Positions 16,494 to 24,234 of a stretch of DNA of 24,488 bases are shown here, one piece after another. This DNA is from Lachnospiraceae bacterium (lineage in GTDB: Bacteria; Bacillota; Clostridia; Lachnospirales; Lachnospiraceae). The position numbers and the translations under genes are program-made. Under the pieces are notes generated by a model. That model was not told where the DNA came from. It made no database searches and was given only the letters and a program-made list of their open reading frames with translations. The DNA is taken from NCBI GenBank assembly GCA_019420465.1, contig JAHZHB010000056.1, positions 1-24,488 of the forward strand, given 5' to 3'. How positions within the stretch are numbered: the stretch's first letter is position 1; every line of letters starts with the position of its first letter.

Positions 16494-17780
16494 TTATGCC
16501 TCGAGTAATTTTTCCACGCTGACAAGCTTTACACAGAGAACAAAGACCTCCGCTGCTTTGGCAAGCTCCTCCGGAGTCGGCAGTGTCGGCGCGATACGGA
16601 TATTGCTGTCTTTCGGATCTTTACCATACGGATAGGTAGCTCCGGCTCCTGTCATCACCACACCGGCCTCTTTCATTCTGGCTACGATCGCTTTTGCACA
16701 GCCCTCCATCGCATCAAAAGAGATAAAATATCCCCCCTTCGGATTGGACCAGCTGCCGATTCCAAGGCCGCCAAGGCCTTCTTCCAGTGTCTCTATAACA
16801 GCGGCAAATTTCGGACGGATCAGTGCGGCATGTTTCATCATATGGGCTTTCAGATGTTCGATATCTCCGAAGAATCTGGCATGGCGCAGCTGATTGATCT
16901 TGTCATGGCCGATCGTCTGGAAGGTCATCAGCTTCAGGATATCCTGAATATTGGCCTCGGAAGTAAACATCGCTGCGATACCGGAACCCGGGAAAGTGAT
17001 CTTTGATGTTGACATAAACTCGTATACCATGTCCGGATTTCCCGCTTTGGCACATTCGGAAAGGATCTCCGGGATGCTGTCCTGATCATCCTCAAACAGA
17101 TGATGTACACCGTAGGCATTGTCCCAGTAGATACGGAAATCCTCTGCAGCCGGCTTCAGTGCGGCAAAACGGCGTACTGTCTCGGCAGAGTATGTAGTAC
17201 CTGTCGGATTGGCATACATCGGTACACACCAGATACCTTTGATCGTGGGATCCTCGCTGACAAGCTTTTCCACCATATCCATATCCGGACCATCCGCATA
17301 CAGCGGCACATTGATCATCTCGATGCCAAAGGCTTCTGTGATGGCAAAATGACGGTCATATCCCGGTACCGGACAGAGGAATTTTACCTTATCAAGCTTA
17401 CACCAGGGTGTAGAACCCATCACACCGTGTGTCATGGAACGGGACACGGTATCAAACATGATGTTTAAGCTGGAGTTGCCATAAACGATCACGTTTTTAT
17501 CCGATACTCCGGCCATATCCGCCATCAGACGACGGATCTCCGGAATACCTGTCAGAACACCGTAGTTTCTGCAGTCCATCCCATTTTCACAGTCCATCAC
17601 ACTCTCGCTGCTGACGGTATCAAGCATCCCCATGGAAAGATCCAGCTGGGTCCTGGACGGTTTACCTCTGGACATGTCAAGTTTAAGGCCAAGCGCTTTG
17701 ACCTCGCTGTATTCCTTTTCCAGTTTGTCTTTCAGGGTGCCAAGCTCTTCGCGGCTCAGACTGCTGTACGGTGTTTTCAT
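16494..17780 (-). CDS. pyridoxal-phosphate aminotransferase, aspartate type (class I, PF12897-like)
   Basis: This is a 428-residue enzyme. ATG at 17780 follows AGGAGG by 7 bases, so the longer frame to 17834 was rejected. The subgroup features are MSRGKPSRTQLDLSMGML near the N-terminus, NYGVLTGIPEIR, PMYANPTG with Asn191, YWDNAYGVHH with Asp220 and Tyr223, and the cofactor lysine in STSKITFPGSG (Lys260). This matches the aspartate aminotransferase subgroup represented by the Corynebacterium enzyme. It most likely interconverts aspartate and oxaloacetate with glutamate. A near-consensus promoter precedes it (17840-17868). The substrate is inferred from family. Confidence 0.88.
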   Translation of the reverse strand: MKTPYSSLSREELGTLKDKLEKEYSEVKALGLKLDMSRGKPSRTQLDLSMGMLDTVSSESVMDCENGMDCRNYGVLTGIPEIRRLMADMAGVSDKNVIVYGNSSLNIMFDTVSRSMTHGVMGSTPWCKLDKVKFLCPVPGYDRHFAITEAFGIEMINVPLYADGPDMDMVEKLVSEDPTIKGIWCVPMYANPTGTTYSAETVRRFAALKPAAEDFRIYWDNAYGVHHLFEDDQDSIPEILSECAKAGNPDMVYEFMSTSKITFPGSGIAAMFTSEANIQDILKLMTFQTIGHDKINQLRHARFFGDIEHLKAHMMKHAALIRPKFAAVIETLEEGLGGLGIGSWSNPKGGYFISFDAMEGCAKAIVARMKEAGVVMTGAGATYPYGKDPKDSNIRIAPTLPTPEELAKAAEVFVLCVKLVSVEKLLEA

Positions 17781-17839
17781 AATATTCCTCCTCAGGCAGT
17801 TATGTAAACTGCAATGTATTGCAAATTTGTCCATCCCAC

Positions 17840-17868
17840 ATTTTATGGATTTTCTGATGTTTTGTCAA
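17840..17868 (-). promoter_or_regulatory. sigma-A promoter for the aminotransferase
   Basis: On the minus strand, TTGACA (17868-17863) and TAAAAT (17845-17840) are separated by 17 bases, giving a leader of about 50 bases that ends in AGGAGG. Confidence 0.75.
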
Positions 17869-18125
17869 TATCATCTTTCATTTTCGCTTCATTTTTTCTT
17901 TTTTTCTGTGGAATGCACGTTTAAAAATGCATCTTATTTTTATTTTTCTTGCATTTATGGTGTTTTCTCCAGCATTTTGTCACTTGAGCGGGCTCTCTGG
18001 CCGCTGTCTTTTTTCTACGGACGTTTGTTCTCCTTTCATCTGCAATTCCCCGTCGCATTTTCTCCGGCGATATGCTATACTTTTTTCAGTATGATTTTGA
18101 TTATAGTTTGGAGGATATACGATAT

Positions 18126-18995
18126 ATGTGGATTGCTGATAACTGGAAAGATTATGAAGTACTGGATACCTCCCAGGGAGAAAAGCTGGAACGCTGGGGC
18201 GACTATCTGCTCATCCGTCCGGACCCGCAGGTCATCTGGGACACCCCGAAGAAAAACAGAGGATGGAAGAAGTGTAACGGTCATTATCACCGCAGCAGCA
18301 AAGGCGGCGGTGACTGGGAATTTTTCGATCTGCCGAAACAATGGCAGATCCATTACGGAGATCTTACCTTTAATCTGAAGCCGTTCAGTTTCAAGCATAC
18401 CGGCCTGTTCCCGGAGCAGGCTGCCAACTGGGACTGGTTTGGCGGGCTGATCCGTCGTGCCAACCGTCCGGTTAAGGTACTGAACCTGTTCGCCTACACG
18501 GGTGGTGCTACACTGGCCGCTGCGGCTGCAGGCGCCCATGTGACGCATGTGGATGCTTCCAAGGGCATGGTGACCTGGGCCAAGGAAAATGCGGCAAGTT
18601 CCGGTCTTTCGGATGCGCCGATCCGCTGGATCGTGGATGACTGTGTAAAGTTTGTCCAGAGAGAGATCCGTCGTGGAAATCATTACGATGCGATCATCAT
18701 GGATCCGCCGTCCTATGGCCGTGGCCCAAAGGGGGAGATCTGGAAGATCGAGGAGTCAATCCACGGACTGATCAGACTCTGTACAGAGCTTCTGTCGGAG
18801 GATCCGCTGTTTTTCCTGGTTAATTCCTATACGACAGGTCTGCAGCCGGCGGTACTGACGTATATGATCGCTACAGAGCTGAAAAAGTTTAAAGGATTTG
18901 TACGTTCAGAGGAGATCGGACTTCCGGTGACGGATACGGGACTTGTGCTGCCATGCGGTGCCAGTGGACGCTGGAGCAAAGAAGAAATTCTTTAA
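18126..18995 (+). CDS. class I SAM-dependent methyltransferase, RlmI-like rRNA methyltransferase family
   Basis: This is a 289-residue protein. The ATG at 18126 was chosen for the GGAGG at 18110-18114 and because residues upstream of it do not resemble the family. The N-terminal 100 residues carry WGDYLLIRPDPQVIW and a conserved FKHTGLFPEQAANWDW segment. The Rossmann core has the SAM motif VLNLFAYTGGATLAAAAAGA, the acidic HVDASKGMV, and the catalytic-region motif IIMDPPSYGRGPKGEIW. These match the Methyltrans_SAM family that includes RlmI/RlmK, which modify 23S rRNA. There is no PUA domain, unlike E. coli RlmI, so the exact base is unknown. A mobile-looking hairpin element follows the stop by 15 bases. 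Confidence 0.85.
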   Translation: MWIADNWKDYEVLDTSQGEKLERWGDYLLIRPDPQVIWDTPKKNRGWKKCNGHYHRSSKGGGDWEFFDLPKQWQIHYGDLTFNLKPFSFKHTGLFPEQAANWDWFGGLIRRANRPVKVLNLFAYTGGATLAAAAAGAHVTHVDASKGMVTWAKENAASSGLSDAPIRWIVDDCVKFVQREIRRGNHYDAIIMDPPSYGRGPKGEIWKIEESIHGLIRLCTELLSEDPLFFLVNSYTTGLQPAVLTYMIATELKKFKGFVRSEEIGLPVTDTGLVLPCGASGRWSKEEIL

Positions 18996-19010
18996 TCATC
19001 AAAGCACAGG

Positions 19011-19234
19011 AAAAACCTGGCCCGTCCGCGAGACGGCTACAGATATATAAGACCTTAGAAAGCATTCTGGGTGCGCATTTAGCCTGAATGAGATCCAGTG
19101 CTTACGCAATCTTATGCGCGAGCCCGTTTCAGCGAGCGTATTAGATGGAGTTAGCACTTAGCTCAGGCAGACGTTGCACCTGCTTTCTAAGGTCTTATAT
19201 ATCTGTAGCCGTCTCGCGGACGGGCCAGCTTTTT
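19011..19234 (+). repeat. long inverted-repeat element, copy 1 (unrecognised)
   Basis: Two arms, 19019-19064 and 19181-19226, are perfect reverse complements over 46 bases. With one mismatch they extend to 19011 and 19234, where an A run and a T run complete a bidirectional terminator shape. They enclose a 116-base core (19065-19180) that is also found, inverted, in copy 2. The core has internal helices: 19109-19119 with 19136-19146, and AGTGCT 19097-19102 with AGCACT 19153-19158. It fills nearly the whole gap between two convergent genes. No ORF fits it. I do not recognise it as a described repeat or RNA class. Confidence 0.9.
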
Positions 19235-19249
19235 TTCGTTCGTTCAGCC

Positions 19250-19558
19250 TTAACCTTTGATCATTGCAAGGGCTTTGGACAGTTTTTCGTTACCTGTGGC
19301 GAAGTCAGCTACTGCGGCTTCGATGCAGTCAGCGATCTCTGTACGTCCTTCATGGCGAAGAGTATGAGCGATATCTTTGAGTTCTTCGGCATGATGTGCG
19401 TTATGGGATACCATATAGCCAATCAGGGCATCTGTTTCAGCATGATCGCCGTGATCATGGTGATGATCGTGATGATCATGGTGGTCATGGTCGTGATGAT
19501 GATCGTGGCCCTCGCCGTGAGGGATGATGTTTCCGTTTTCGTCTTTGAGCATATGCAT
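19250..19558 (-). CDS. histidine-rich small protein, likely metal binding
   Basis: This is a 102-residue cytosolic protein; ATG at 19558 follows AGGAGG by 8 bases, so the longer frame to 19594 was rejected. Residues 14-39 are an almost pure His/Asp tract (HDHHHDHDHHDHHDHHHDHG), followed by a helical domain with more His (SHNAHHAEELKDIAHTLRHE) and one Cys. The tract is typical of Ni, Zn or Co storage or chaperone proteins, but no transporter or metalloenzyme gene is adjacent. There is no signal peptide. The C-terminal helical part resembles small clostridial proteins of unknown function. The metal and role are inference. Confidence 0.8.
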   Translation of the reverse strand: MHMLKDENGNIIPHGEGHDHHHDHDHHDHHDHHHDHGDHAETDALIGYMVSHNAHHAEELKDIAHTLRHEGRTEIADCIEAAVADFATGNEKLSKALAMIKG

Positions 19559-19689
19559 GATTTCTTCCTCCTTACTGTTCCTGCGTATATGCATGCGCCG
19601 GATTCTTGCCTTAGTATACTACAAATAAAGCAAAAGCAAAAGCTACCCCGGGGGTTTTTCTCTTTGTAATATGCCTTTTTATACAGACT

Positions 19690-19715
19690 GAGGCAGGGAA
19701 CGCATTCCCTGCCTC
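19690..19715 (-). terminator. probable terminator after the SH3b gene
   Basis: GAGGCAGGGAA (19690-19700) pairs perfectly with TTCCCTGCCTC (19705-19715) around a 4-base loop, 17 bases beyond the stop. The exit on the minus strand is only moderately T-rich, so efficiency is uncertain. Confidence 0.5.
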
Positions 19716-19732
19716 GTCATCGTATGATCTTT

Positions 19733-20488
19733 TTATTTCTTTTTCAGATACTTTTTGTTGATATAGCCGGTACACTTTTTCGCTTTGGAATTAGTATAGT
19801 ATACCTTGTACCATTTACCGTTGGATGTATCTGTTACATGTACGGTATCACCTTTTTCTACTACAGTAACGACTTTGGAGGACGCTTTTGCTTTGGCGCG
19901 CATGTTGACATCCTGGGTTACTTTGTATTTGACATCCTTTTTGGAGGATGTTTTTTTGTCGGAGGACTCTTTTTTATCAGAGGATTTGTCCTTGCTGACT
20001 TTTTTCAGTTTGGCACTGGAGGCATAGCCTCTGTAAACGTCTCCGTCTTCGTAATAAACGACTTTGTACCAGCCTTTGTTGGAGGTGTTGACTACAAAGA
20101 GTTTTTCACCTTTATCTGCGATATATACGGTCTCTGCAGACTGTTTGCCTTCTTCGCGGATGTAAGCGTCTTTGGTCACTTTGTATTCGATGGCTTTCTG
20201 CAGGTCAGCAGCTTTGACATAGCCTTTGAATTTTTTCTGTTTGGAGTTCTGGTATTCTACTTTGTACCATTTGGAGTTCTTTTTGCTGGTTACTTTCATT
20301 ACGGCATCTTTGGGCAGCTCGATGACTCTGTCGTAGGATGAGCCGGCGCCTTCTTTGATGTCGGTGACTTTTGTGGTTTCATAGTAGCTGACGCTTGCGG
20401 CTTCTGTTGGCTTTGGTGCAGCGAGGGAGAGGCCGGCGATCAGGGCCATGGCGGATACGCAAAGGCCTAATTTCTTTAATGTTTTCAT
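19733..20488 (-). CDS. secreted protein with three bacterial SH3 domains
   Basis: This is a 251-residue protein; ATG at 20488 follows AAGGAGG. Residues 1-31 form a Sec signal peptide (KK, then a hydrophobic stretch, ending near PTEAAS). Three SH3b modules follow, at about 35-95, 98-160 and 187-250. Each shows the pattern of a strand, VNMR/YIRE-like turn, a 'KGD' turn, and a WYKV(E/V/Y)Y strand closing with GY. A Lys/Ser/Asp-rich linker of about 25 residues separates modules 2 and 3. Such domains bind peptidoglycan cross-bridges; no catalytic domain is attached, so it may be a wall-associated adaptor or a sensor. A promoter with a short spacer lies at 20569-20595. Confidence 0.87.
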   Translation of the reverse strand: MKTLKKLGLCVSAMALIAGLSLAAPKPTEAASVSYYETTKVTDIKEGAGSSYDRVIELPKDAVMKVTSKKNSKWYKVEYQNSKQKKFKGYVKAADLQKAIEYKVTKDAYIREEGKQSAETVYIADKGEKLFVVNTSNKGWYKVVYYEDGDVYRGYASSAKLKKVSKDKSSDKKESSDKKTSSKKDVKYKVTQDVNMRAKAKASSKVVTVVEKGDTVHVTDTSNGKWYKVYYTNSKAKKCTGYINKKYLKKK

Positions 20489-20568
20489 AACTTTCCTCCT
20501 TTTTTTGGGTATTGGCGAAATTTTTGTTGGATGGCTTCGCTATTGCCAGAGTTTTCTGATAGGTTTAG

Positions 20569-20595
20569 AGTATACTTTTTAGTGTATGCTGTCAA
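20569..20595 (-). promoter_or_regulatory. possible sigma-A promoter for the SH3b gene
   Basis: On the minus strand, TTGACA (20595-20590) and TATACT (20574-20569) are present but only 15 bases apart, so it is a plausible but suboptimal promoter. Confidence 0.5.
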
Positions 20596-20648
20596 TATAT
20601 TGGGGTATGTCTTCATAATTATTCATGTTAGAAATTGCAGGTAGTGAA

Positions 20649-20850
20649 AAGATTCGGCAGGGTGGCGGTATGATGTCTGCAGGAAAAGCAAGATGCAACG
20701 CATTGCTGAGCTAAGTGCTAACTTCATCTAACGCGCTCGCTTAAACGGGCTCGCGCGTAAGATTACGTAAGCACTGGATCTCATCAATGCTAAAAGCGCA
20801 CCTCAGAATGCTTTTCCTGCAGACATCATACCGCCACCCTGCCGAATCTT
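20649..20850 (-). repeat. long inverted-repeat element, copy 2 (unrecognised)
   Basis: Arms 20649-20690 and 20809-20850 are perfect reverse complements over 42 bases, with no resemblance to the arms of copy 1 except the innermost AAAGCA/TGCTTT. The 118-base core (20691-20808), read on the minus strand, aligns with the copy 1 core at about 85% by hand count. It lies in the 515-base stretch without a gene (20489-21003) between the ABC operon end and the SH3b gene start, and may act as a strong stem-loop at the 3' end of the ABC transcript. No ORF fits it. Confidence 0.9.
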
Positions 20851-20909
20851 AATTTACTTTGCTGAAACATGCTGTTTGCAGATCTGATTTTAATATTGTG
20901 TATAATTTA

Positions 20910-20947
20910 ATTCCCATGCTTGCTCATAAGCGAACATGCATGGGAAT
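20910..20947 (-). terminator. stem-loop after the ABC operon, possible terminator
   Basis: ATTCCCATGC (20910-20919) pairs with GCATGGGAAT (20938-20947) around an 18-base loop that can fold further. It lies 57 bases past the ATPase stop. The minus-strand exit is AT-rich but not a clean T run, so this may be a terminator or a 3' stabiliser. Confidence 0.45.
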
Positions 20948-21003
20948 CTTACACAAAATATAAGGGACAAAACATATATTGTCCACGATATATACTATGC
21001 GTT

Positions 21004-21759
21004 TTATTCGTGTTTGACGTCGTCGAAGGTGAAGACATCGAGGAATTTTCTGGCGCGGTCGGTCTTTGGGTGTTCGAAGAAGTCGATGGGTTTGGCTTCT
21101 TCGACGATGTTGCCCTGATCGATGAAGATGACTCTGTCGGCTACGGCTTTGGCGAAGGACATTTCGTGGGTGACGATGAGCATAGTCTTGCCTTCTTTGG
21201 CGAGGTCAAGCATAACGTCTAAGACTTCACGGACCATTTCGGGGTCGAGGGCAGCGGTAACTTCGTCGAAGAGAAGGATCTCGGGATGCATGCACAGGGC
21301 ACGGACGATGGCTACACGCTGTTTCTGGCCGCCGGAGAGCTGACGGGGGTAACTGTCGGCTTTGTCGGCAAGTCCTACGCGTTCTAAGAGTTTCATGGCT
21401 TCCTCTCTGACTTCGTTTTTTTTACGTTTCTGGACTTTTACGGGAGCCAGGGTGATGTTGTCTATGACGGTCAGATGGGGGAAAAGCTCATAGCTCTGGA
21501 AGACCATACCGATCTTCTGGCGAAGTTCGGCAACGGAGGGGCTTCCTTTTTTGATTTCTTTGCCGTGAAGGGTAATGGAGCCGCCCTGGATTTCTTCGAG
21601 TGCGTTGATGCAGCGAAGCAGGGTGCTTTTACCGCAGCCGCTCGGGCCTACGATAACGATGACTTCGCCCTGATGGACATCGAGGTTGATGTCTTCGAGC
21701 ACTTTCAGTCCGCCATACTCTTTTTTCAGATGTTCGATTTTCAGTATTGACTCTGCCAT
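21004..21759 (-). CDS. polar amino-acid ABC importer, ATP-binding subunit
   Basis: This is a 251-residue GlnQ/HisP-type ATPase. Walker A is GPSGCGKST (residues 38-46), the signature is LSGGQKQRVAI, Walker B is ILLFDEVTAALD, and the switch is THEMSF; the Q-loop is VFQSYELFPHLTV. All the residues needed for hydrolysis are present. It is the last gene of the four-gene import operon, starting 4 bases after the second permease stop. The C-terminus is AC-rich with codons ending mostly in C, suggesting good expression. Substrate is set by the binding protein, which looks like a cysteine/cystine binder. Confidence 0.94.
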   Translation of the reverse strand: MAESILKIEHLKKEYGGLKVLEDINLDVHQGEVIVIVGPSGCGKSTLLRCINALEEIQGGSITLHGKEIKKGSPSVAELRQKIGMVFQSYELFPHLTVIDNITLAPVKVQKRKKNEVREEAMKLLERVGLADKADSYPRQLSGGQKQRVAIVRALCMHPEILLFDEVTAALDPEMVREVLDVMLDLAKEGKTMLIVTHEMSFAKAVADRVIFIDQGNIVEEAKPIDFFEHPKTDRARKFLDVFTFDDVKHE

Positions 21760-21763
21760 AGCT

Positions 21764-22438
21764 TTAACTCCATTTTCTTTCGAGATATTTTGCCAGCATG
21801 CTGATCGGCCAGCATGCTAAGAAATACAGTACGAATACAACCAGAAATACACCGAATGCGGCATTCGGGCTGACCATACGGTTGGCTTCGATGATCTGCT
21901 GGGCTACTTTTAACATTTCCACGACACCGATCATCAGGACAAGGCTTGTAGTCTTGATCATACGGGTAATCAGGTTGATGGAAAGAGGAAGCAGACGGCG
22001 CAGGGTCTGCGGTATGATGATGTAGATATAGGTCTGTTTTTTGGAAAGGCCCAGTGCCTCGCTGCTTTCGTACTGATGCTTTGGTATACTGATCAGTGCA
22101 CCGCGGACCAGATCGCCCATTTCGGCGGTTCCCCATAAGACGAAAACGATCACGGAAGCCACTTCACCGGACAGATTGATGCCCATGGCTCTGGTGGTAC
22201 CAAAATAGACTAAAAACAGTAAAACCAGCTGTGGCATGATACGGATGATCTCCAGATAGACTTTGAAGATAAACCGCACGACTTTATTTTTTACAGTCAT
22301 CAGCGCACCCACAAGGACGCCAAGGGGCAGGCTGATCACGATGGACACCAGACTGATCTGCATGGCGACCCATAAGCCCTGTAAAAGGCGGATCATATTG
22401 GTACCTTTAAAGAGTACGTCAATCCCCAAATCCGGCAT
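21764..22438 (-). CDS. polar amino-acid ABC importer, permease subunit 2
   Basis: This is a 224-residue HisM/GlnP-type permease with about five membrane segments. The EAA loop that docks on the ATPase is visible as YESSEALGLSKKQTYIYIII, followed by PQTLRRLLP. The start at 22438 has AAGGAGG upstream and overlaps the end of the first permease by 20 bases, indicating translational coupling. With subunit 1 it should form the heterodimeric channel. Confidence 0.92.
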   Translation of the reverse strand: MPDLGIDVLFKGTNMIRLLQGLWVAMQISLVSIVISLPLGVLVGALMTVKNKVVRFIFKVYLEIIRIMPQLVLLFLVYFGTTRAMGINLSGEVASVIVFVLWGTAEMGDLVRGALISIPKHQYESSEALGLSKKQTYIYIIIPQTLRRLLPLSINLITRMIKTTSLVLMIGVVEMLKVAQQIIEANRMVSPNAAFGVFLVVFVLYFLACWPISMLAKYLERKWS

Positions 22439-23078
22439 AGCGCAGCCTCCTTTCTATCAGAGTACCTGCAATGGACACCGGAAGTAAGATGATCAGGTAG
22501 AATACGACCAGCAAAAACAGACTCTCTGTTGTCTTGTAATAGAGACCGATCAGATCCTTTGCGGTAAACATCAGGTCCATCAGACTGATGGCGCTGAATA
22601 CGCTGGTCTCTTTTAAGAGGAAGATCACGTTGGCTACCAGTGCAGGTACACTGGTGGACAGTGCCTGCGGCAGGATCACATAGCCTAAGATCTGGCGGCT
22701 GTTAAGTCCCAGACTTTCTGCGCTCTCCCACTGAATCCGGTCTACGGATTCGAGCCCGCTTCGAAAGGCTTCAGCCATATAGCTGCCGCCAAGGAATGCC
22801 AGACCGATGGCACCGCAGATCTCCGGTTTTAAAGAAAGTCCGATCTTCGGAAGTCCATAGTAAATAAAAAATAACTGCACCAGAAGTGGAGTATTCCGGC
22901 TCAGTTCGATATATACGGCTGTAATCTGACGGGCTACCGGTATTTTGTAATACTGGATAGCCGAACAGACCAGACCCACTAACACAGCGAAGACGATGCC
23001 AATGGCACCGATCTTCACTGTCAGCAGGGCGGCCCGCTCATACAGCGGCAGGTATTTGATGATAAAATCCCAGTTCAT
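22419..23078 (-). CDS. polar amino-acid ABC importer, permease subunit 1
   Basis: This is a 219-residue HisM/GlnP-type permease (MNWDFIIKYLPLYERAALLT). The segment ELSRNTPLLVQLFFIYYGLP, then KIGL, is characteristic of the family, and the EAA loop is WESAESLGLNSRQILGYVIL followed by PQAL. It starts 21 bases after the binding-protein stop with AAAAGGCGAG upstream and overlaps subunit 2. Confidence 0.93.
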   Translation of the reverse strand: MNWDFIIKYLPLYERAALLTVKIGAIGIVFAVLVGLVCSAIQYYKIPVARQITAVYIELSRNTPLLVQLFFIYYGLPKIGLSLKPEICGAIGLAFLGGSYMAEAFRSGLESVDRIQWESAESLGLNSRQILGYVILPQALSTSVPALVANVIFLLKETSVFSAISLMDLMFTAKDLIGLYYKTTESLFLLVVFYLIILLPVSIAGTLIERRLRYAGFGD

Positions 23079-23099
23079 ACGCTCGCCTTTTTATGTGTT

Positions 23100-24002
23100 T
23101 TATTCTGTCTTGCCACCTTCTACGACCAGTGTGTCCTCGTAGTCAGCACCATAGGTGTCTGTCAGTGTGGCTTCATAATCTGCGTGGAAGAAGTTTTCCT
23201 GTCCAAGAGTTTCGATTTCTGTGTTGACCCAGTCAAGCAGTGTTGTGTTGCCCTGGCTTACAGCCGGTGCGATGGTATCGGAGCTTCCAAGTGACGGGAT
23301 ACCAACGGTGTAGCCTTCGTTCTGCAGGGAGAATGCGATAACTTCTGTGTTGTCGTTTGCCCATGCCACGGATGTACCGTTCTGGAAGGCTTCTTTTGCT
23401 GTTGCATAGGAGTCAAATTTCTGCAGCGGGATATCCGGATAGGTGGATGTCAGATATGTCTCTGCTGTGGTACCGGAGATAACGATGATGGAATCGTCCG
23501 GATTCCAGTTGTCAAGGCTTTCGATCACGTTATCGTTTCTGGATACGACACCGAGTGCTACGTTCATGTACGGCAGTGCGAAATCTACTTCCTGTGCTCG
23601 CTCGTCTGTAACGGTGAAGTTTGCCAGGATCAGGTCAACTTTACCTGTCTGCAGGTATTCGATACGGTTGGCAGCTTCTGTAGATACGAAGTTTGCCTCT
23701 ACACCAAGGTCATCGGCCAGTCTTCTGGCAAAGTATACGTCGTATCCCTGATATTCGCCGTTTTCATCTACATAACCGAATGGGTTTTTGTCAGAGAATA
23801 CACCGATGTTGATGGTGCCGCTTTCTTTGATCTCATCCAGTGTACGGTAGATGGCATCGCCGCCTGCTGTGGATGCTGCTGCAGAACCCGCGTCGGAAGC
23901 TGCAGATCCAGCTGCGCTGCTGCCTGTGCCGCCGCATGCGGTCAGAGCGAATGTCAGTGCTGCGGTTAAACCAAGTGCTGCTAATTTCTTCAGATTTTTC
24001 AT
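23100..24002 (-). CDS. amino-acid ABC importer lipoprotein, probable cysteine/cystine-binding protein
   Basis: This is a 300-residue SBP_bac_3 protein; ATG at 24002 follows GAGGAG. Residues 1-23 are a lipoprotein signal with Cys23 in LTAC, then a low-complexity Ser/Ala/Gly linker to about residue 48. The body begins TLDEIKESGTINIGVFSDKN and includes PFGYVDENGEYQGYDVYFAR, EAANRIEYLQTGKVDLILAN and FTVTDERAQEVDFALPYM. The latter blocks closely resemble, as I recall, the Campylobacter CjaA cysteine-binding protein. The preceding leader with six Cys codons independently points to cysteine. Ligand assignment is therefore inferred from two separate signs, not proven. Confidence 0.88.
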   Translation of the reverse strand: MKNLKKLAALGLTAALTFALTACGGTGSSAAGSAASDAGSAAASTAGGDAIYRTLDEIKESGTINIGVFSDKNPFGYVDENGEYQGYDVYFARRLADDLGVEANFVSTEAANRIEYLQTGKVDLILANFTVTDERAQEVDFALPYMNVALGVVSRNDNVIESLDNWNPDDSIIVISGTTAETYLTSTYPDIPLQKFDSYATAKEAFQNGTSVAWANDNTEVIAFSLQNEGYTVGIPSLGSSDTIAPAVSQGNTTLLDWVNTEIETLGQENFFHADYEATLTDTYGADYEDTLVVEGGKTE

Positions 24003-24106
24003 TTTCTTTTTCTCCTCATCTTTTCTATTATATTATTCCACAGCTGATTTTTCAACAATGGAATGAATTCTGTTGTTTTCTTCTGTGATTTTCCTGAAAA
24101 GGGTAT

Positions 24107-24234
24107 AAAAAATGCCCGTCTGGATTGCTCCCGGGCTGTGGCGATTACTTTTATACTATGCTCTGGTAAAGTAATATATTTGGATACATCAGGAAACACG
24201 AAAGCGATGTATCTGGCCTTTTTCTGCCCGGGAG
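24107..24234 (-). terminator. leader attenuator: antiterminator/terminator pair before the ABC operon
   Basis: In the transcript, CTCCCGGGC (24234-24226, inside the leader ORF) can pair perfectly with GCCCGGGAG (24136-24128). The first five bases of the latter (24136-24132) can instead pair with CGGGC (24118-24114), which is followed by A and six T (24112-24107), the form of an intrinsic terminator. The two pairings exclude each other. Between them lie hairpins 24213-24206 with 24190-24183 and 24175-24168 with 24151-24144. Confidence 0.75.

Noticed and set aside
19080..19095. Hammerhead-like CTGA.TGAG motif in the element core
   Set aside because: The second copy does not keep the motif and the required GAAA strand is missing.
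19151..19166. tRNA D-arm-like TTAGCTCAG in the element core
   Set aside because: It is conserved in both copies, but no anticodon arm, T arm or acceptor stem can be formed.
19440..19515. Tandem-like repeats of CATGATGATCGTG type
   Set aside because: This is simply the His/Asp codon run of the His-rich gene, not an independent repeat or CRISPR.
19724..20341. Plus-strand frame of 205 codons rich in Phe and Val
   Set aside because: It is the complement of the Lys/Ser/Asp-rich SH3b gene and has no ribosome site.
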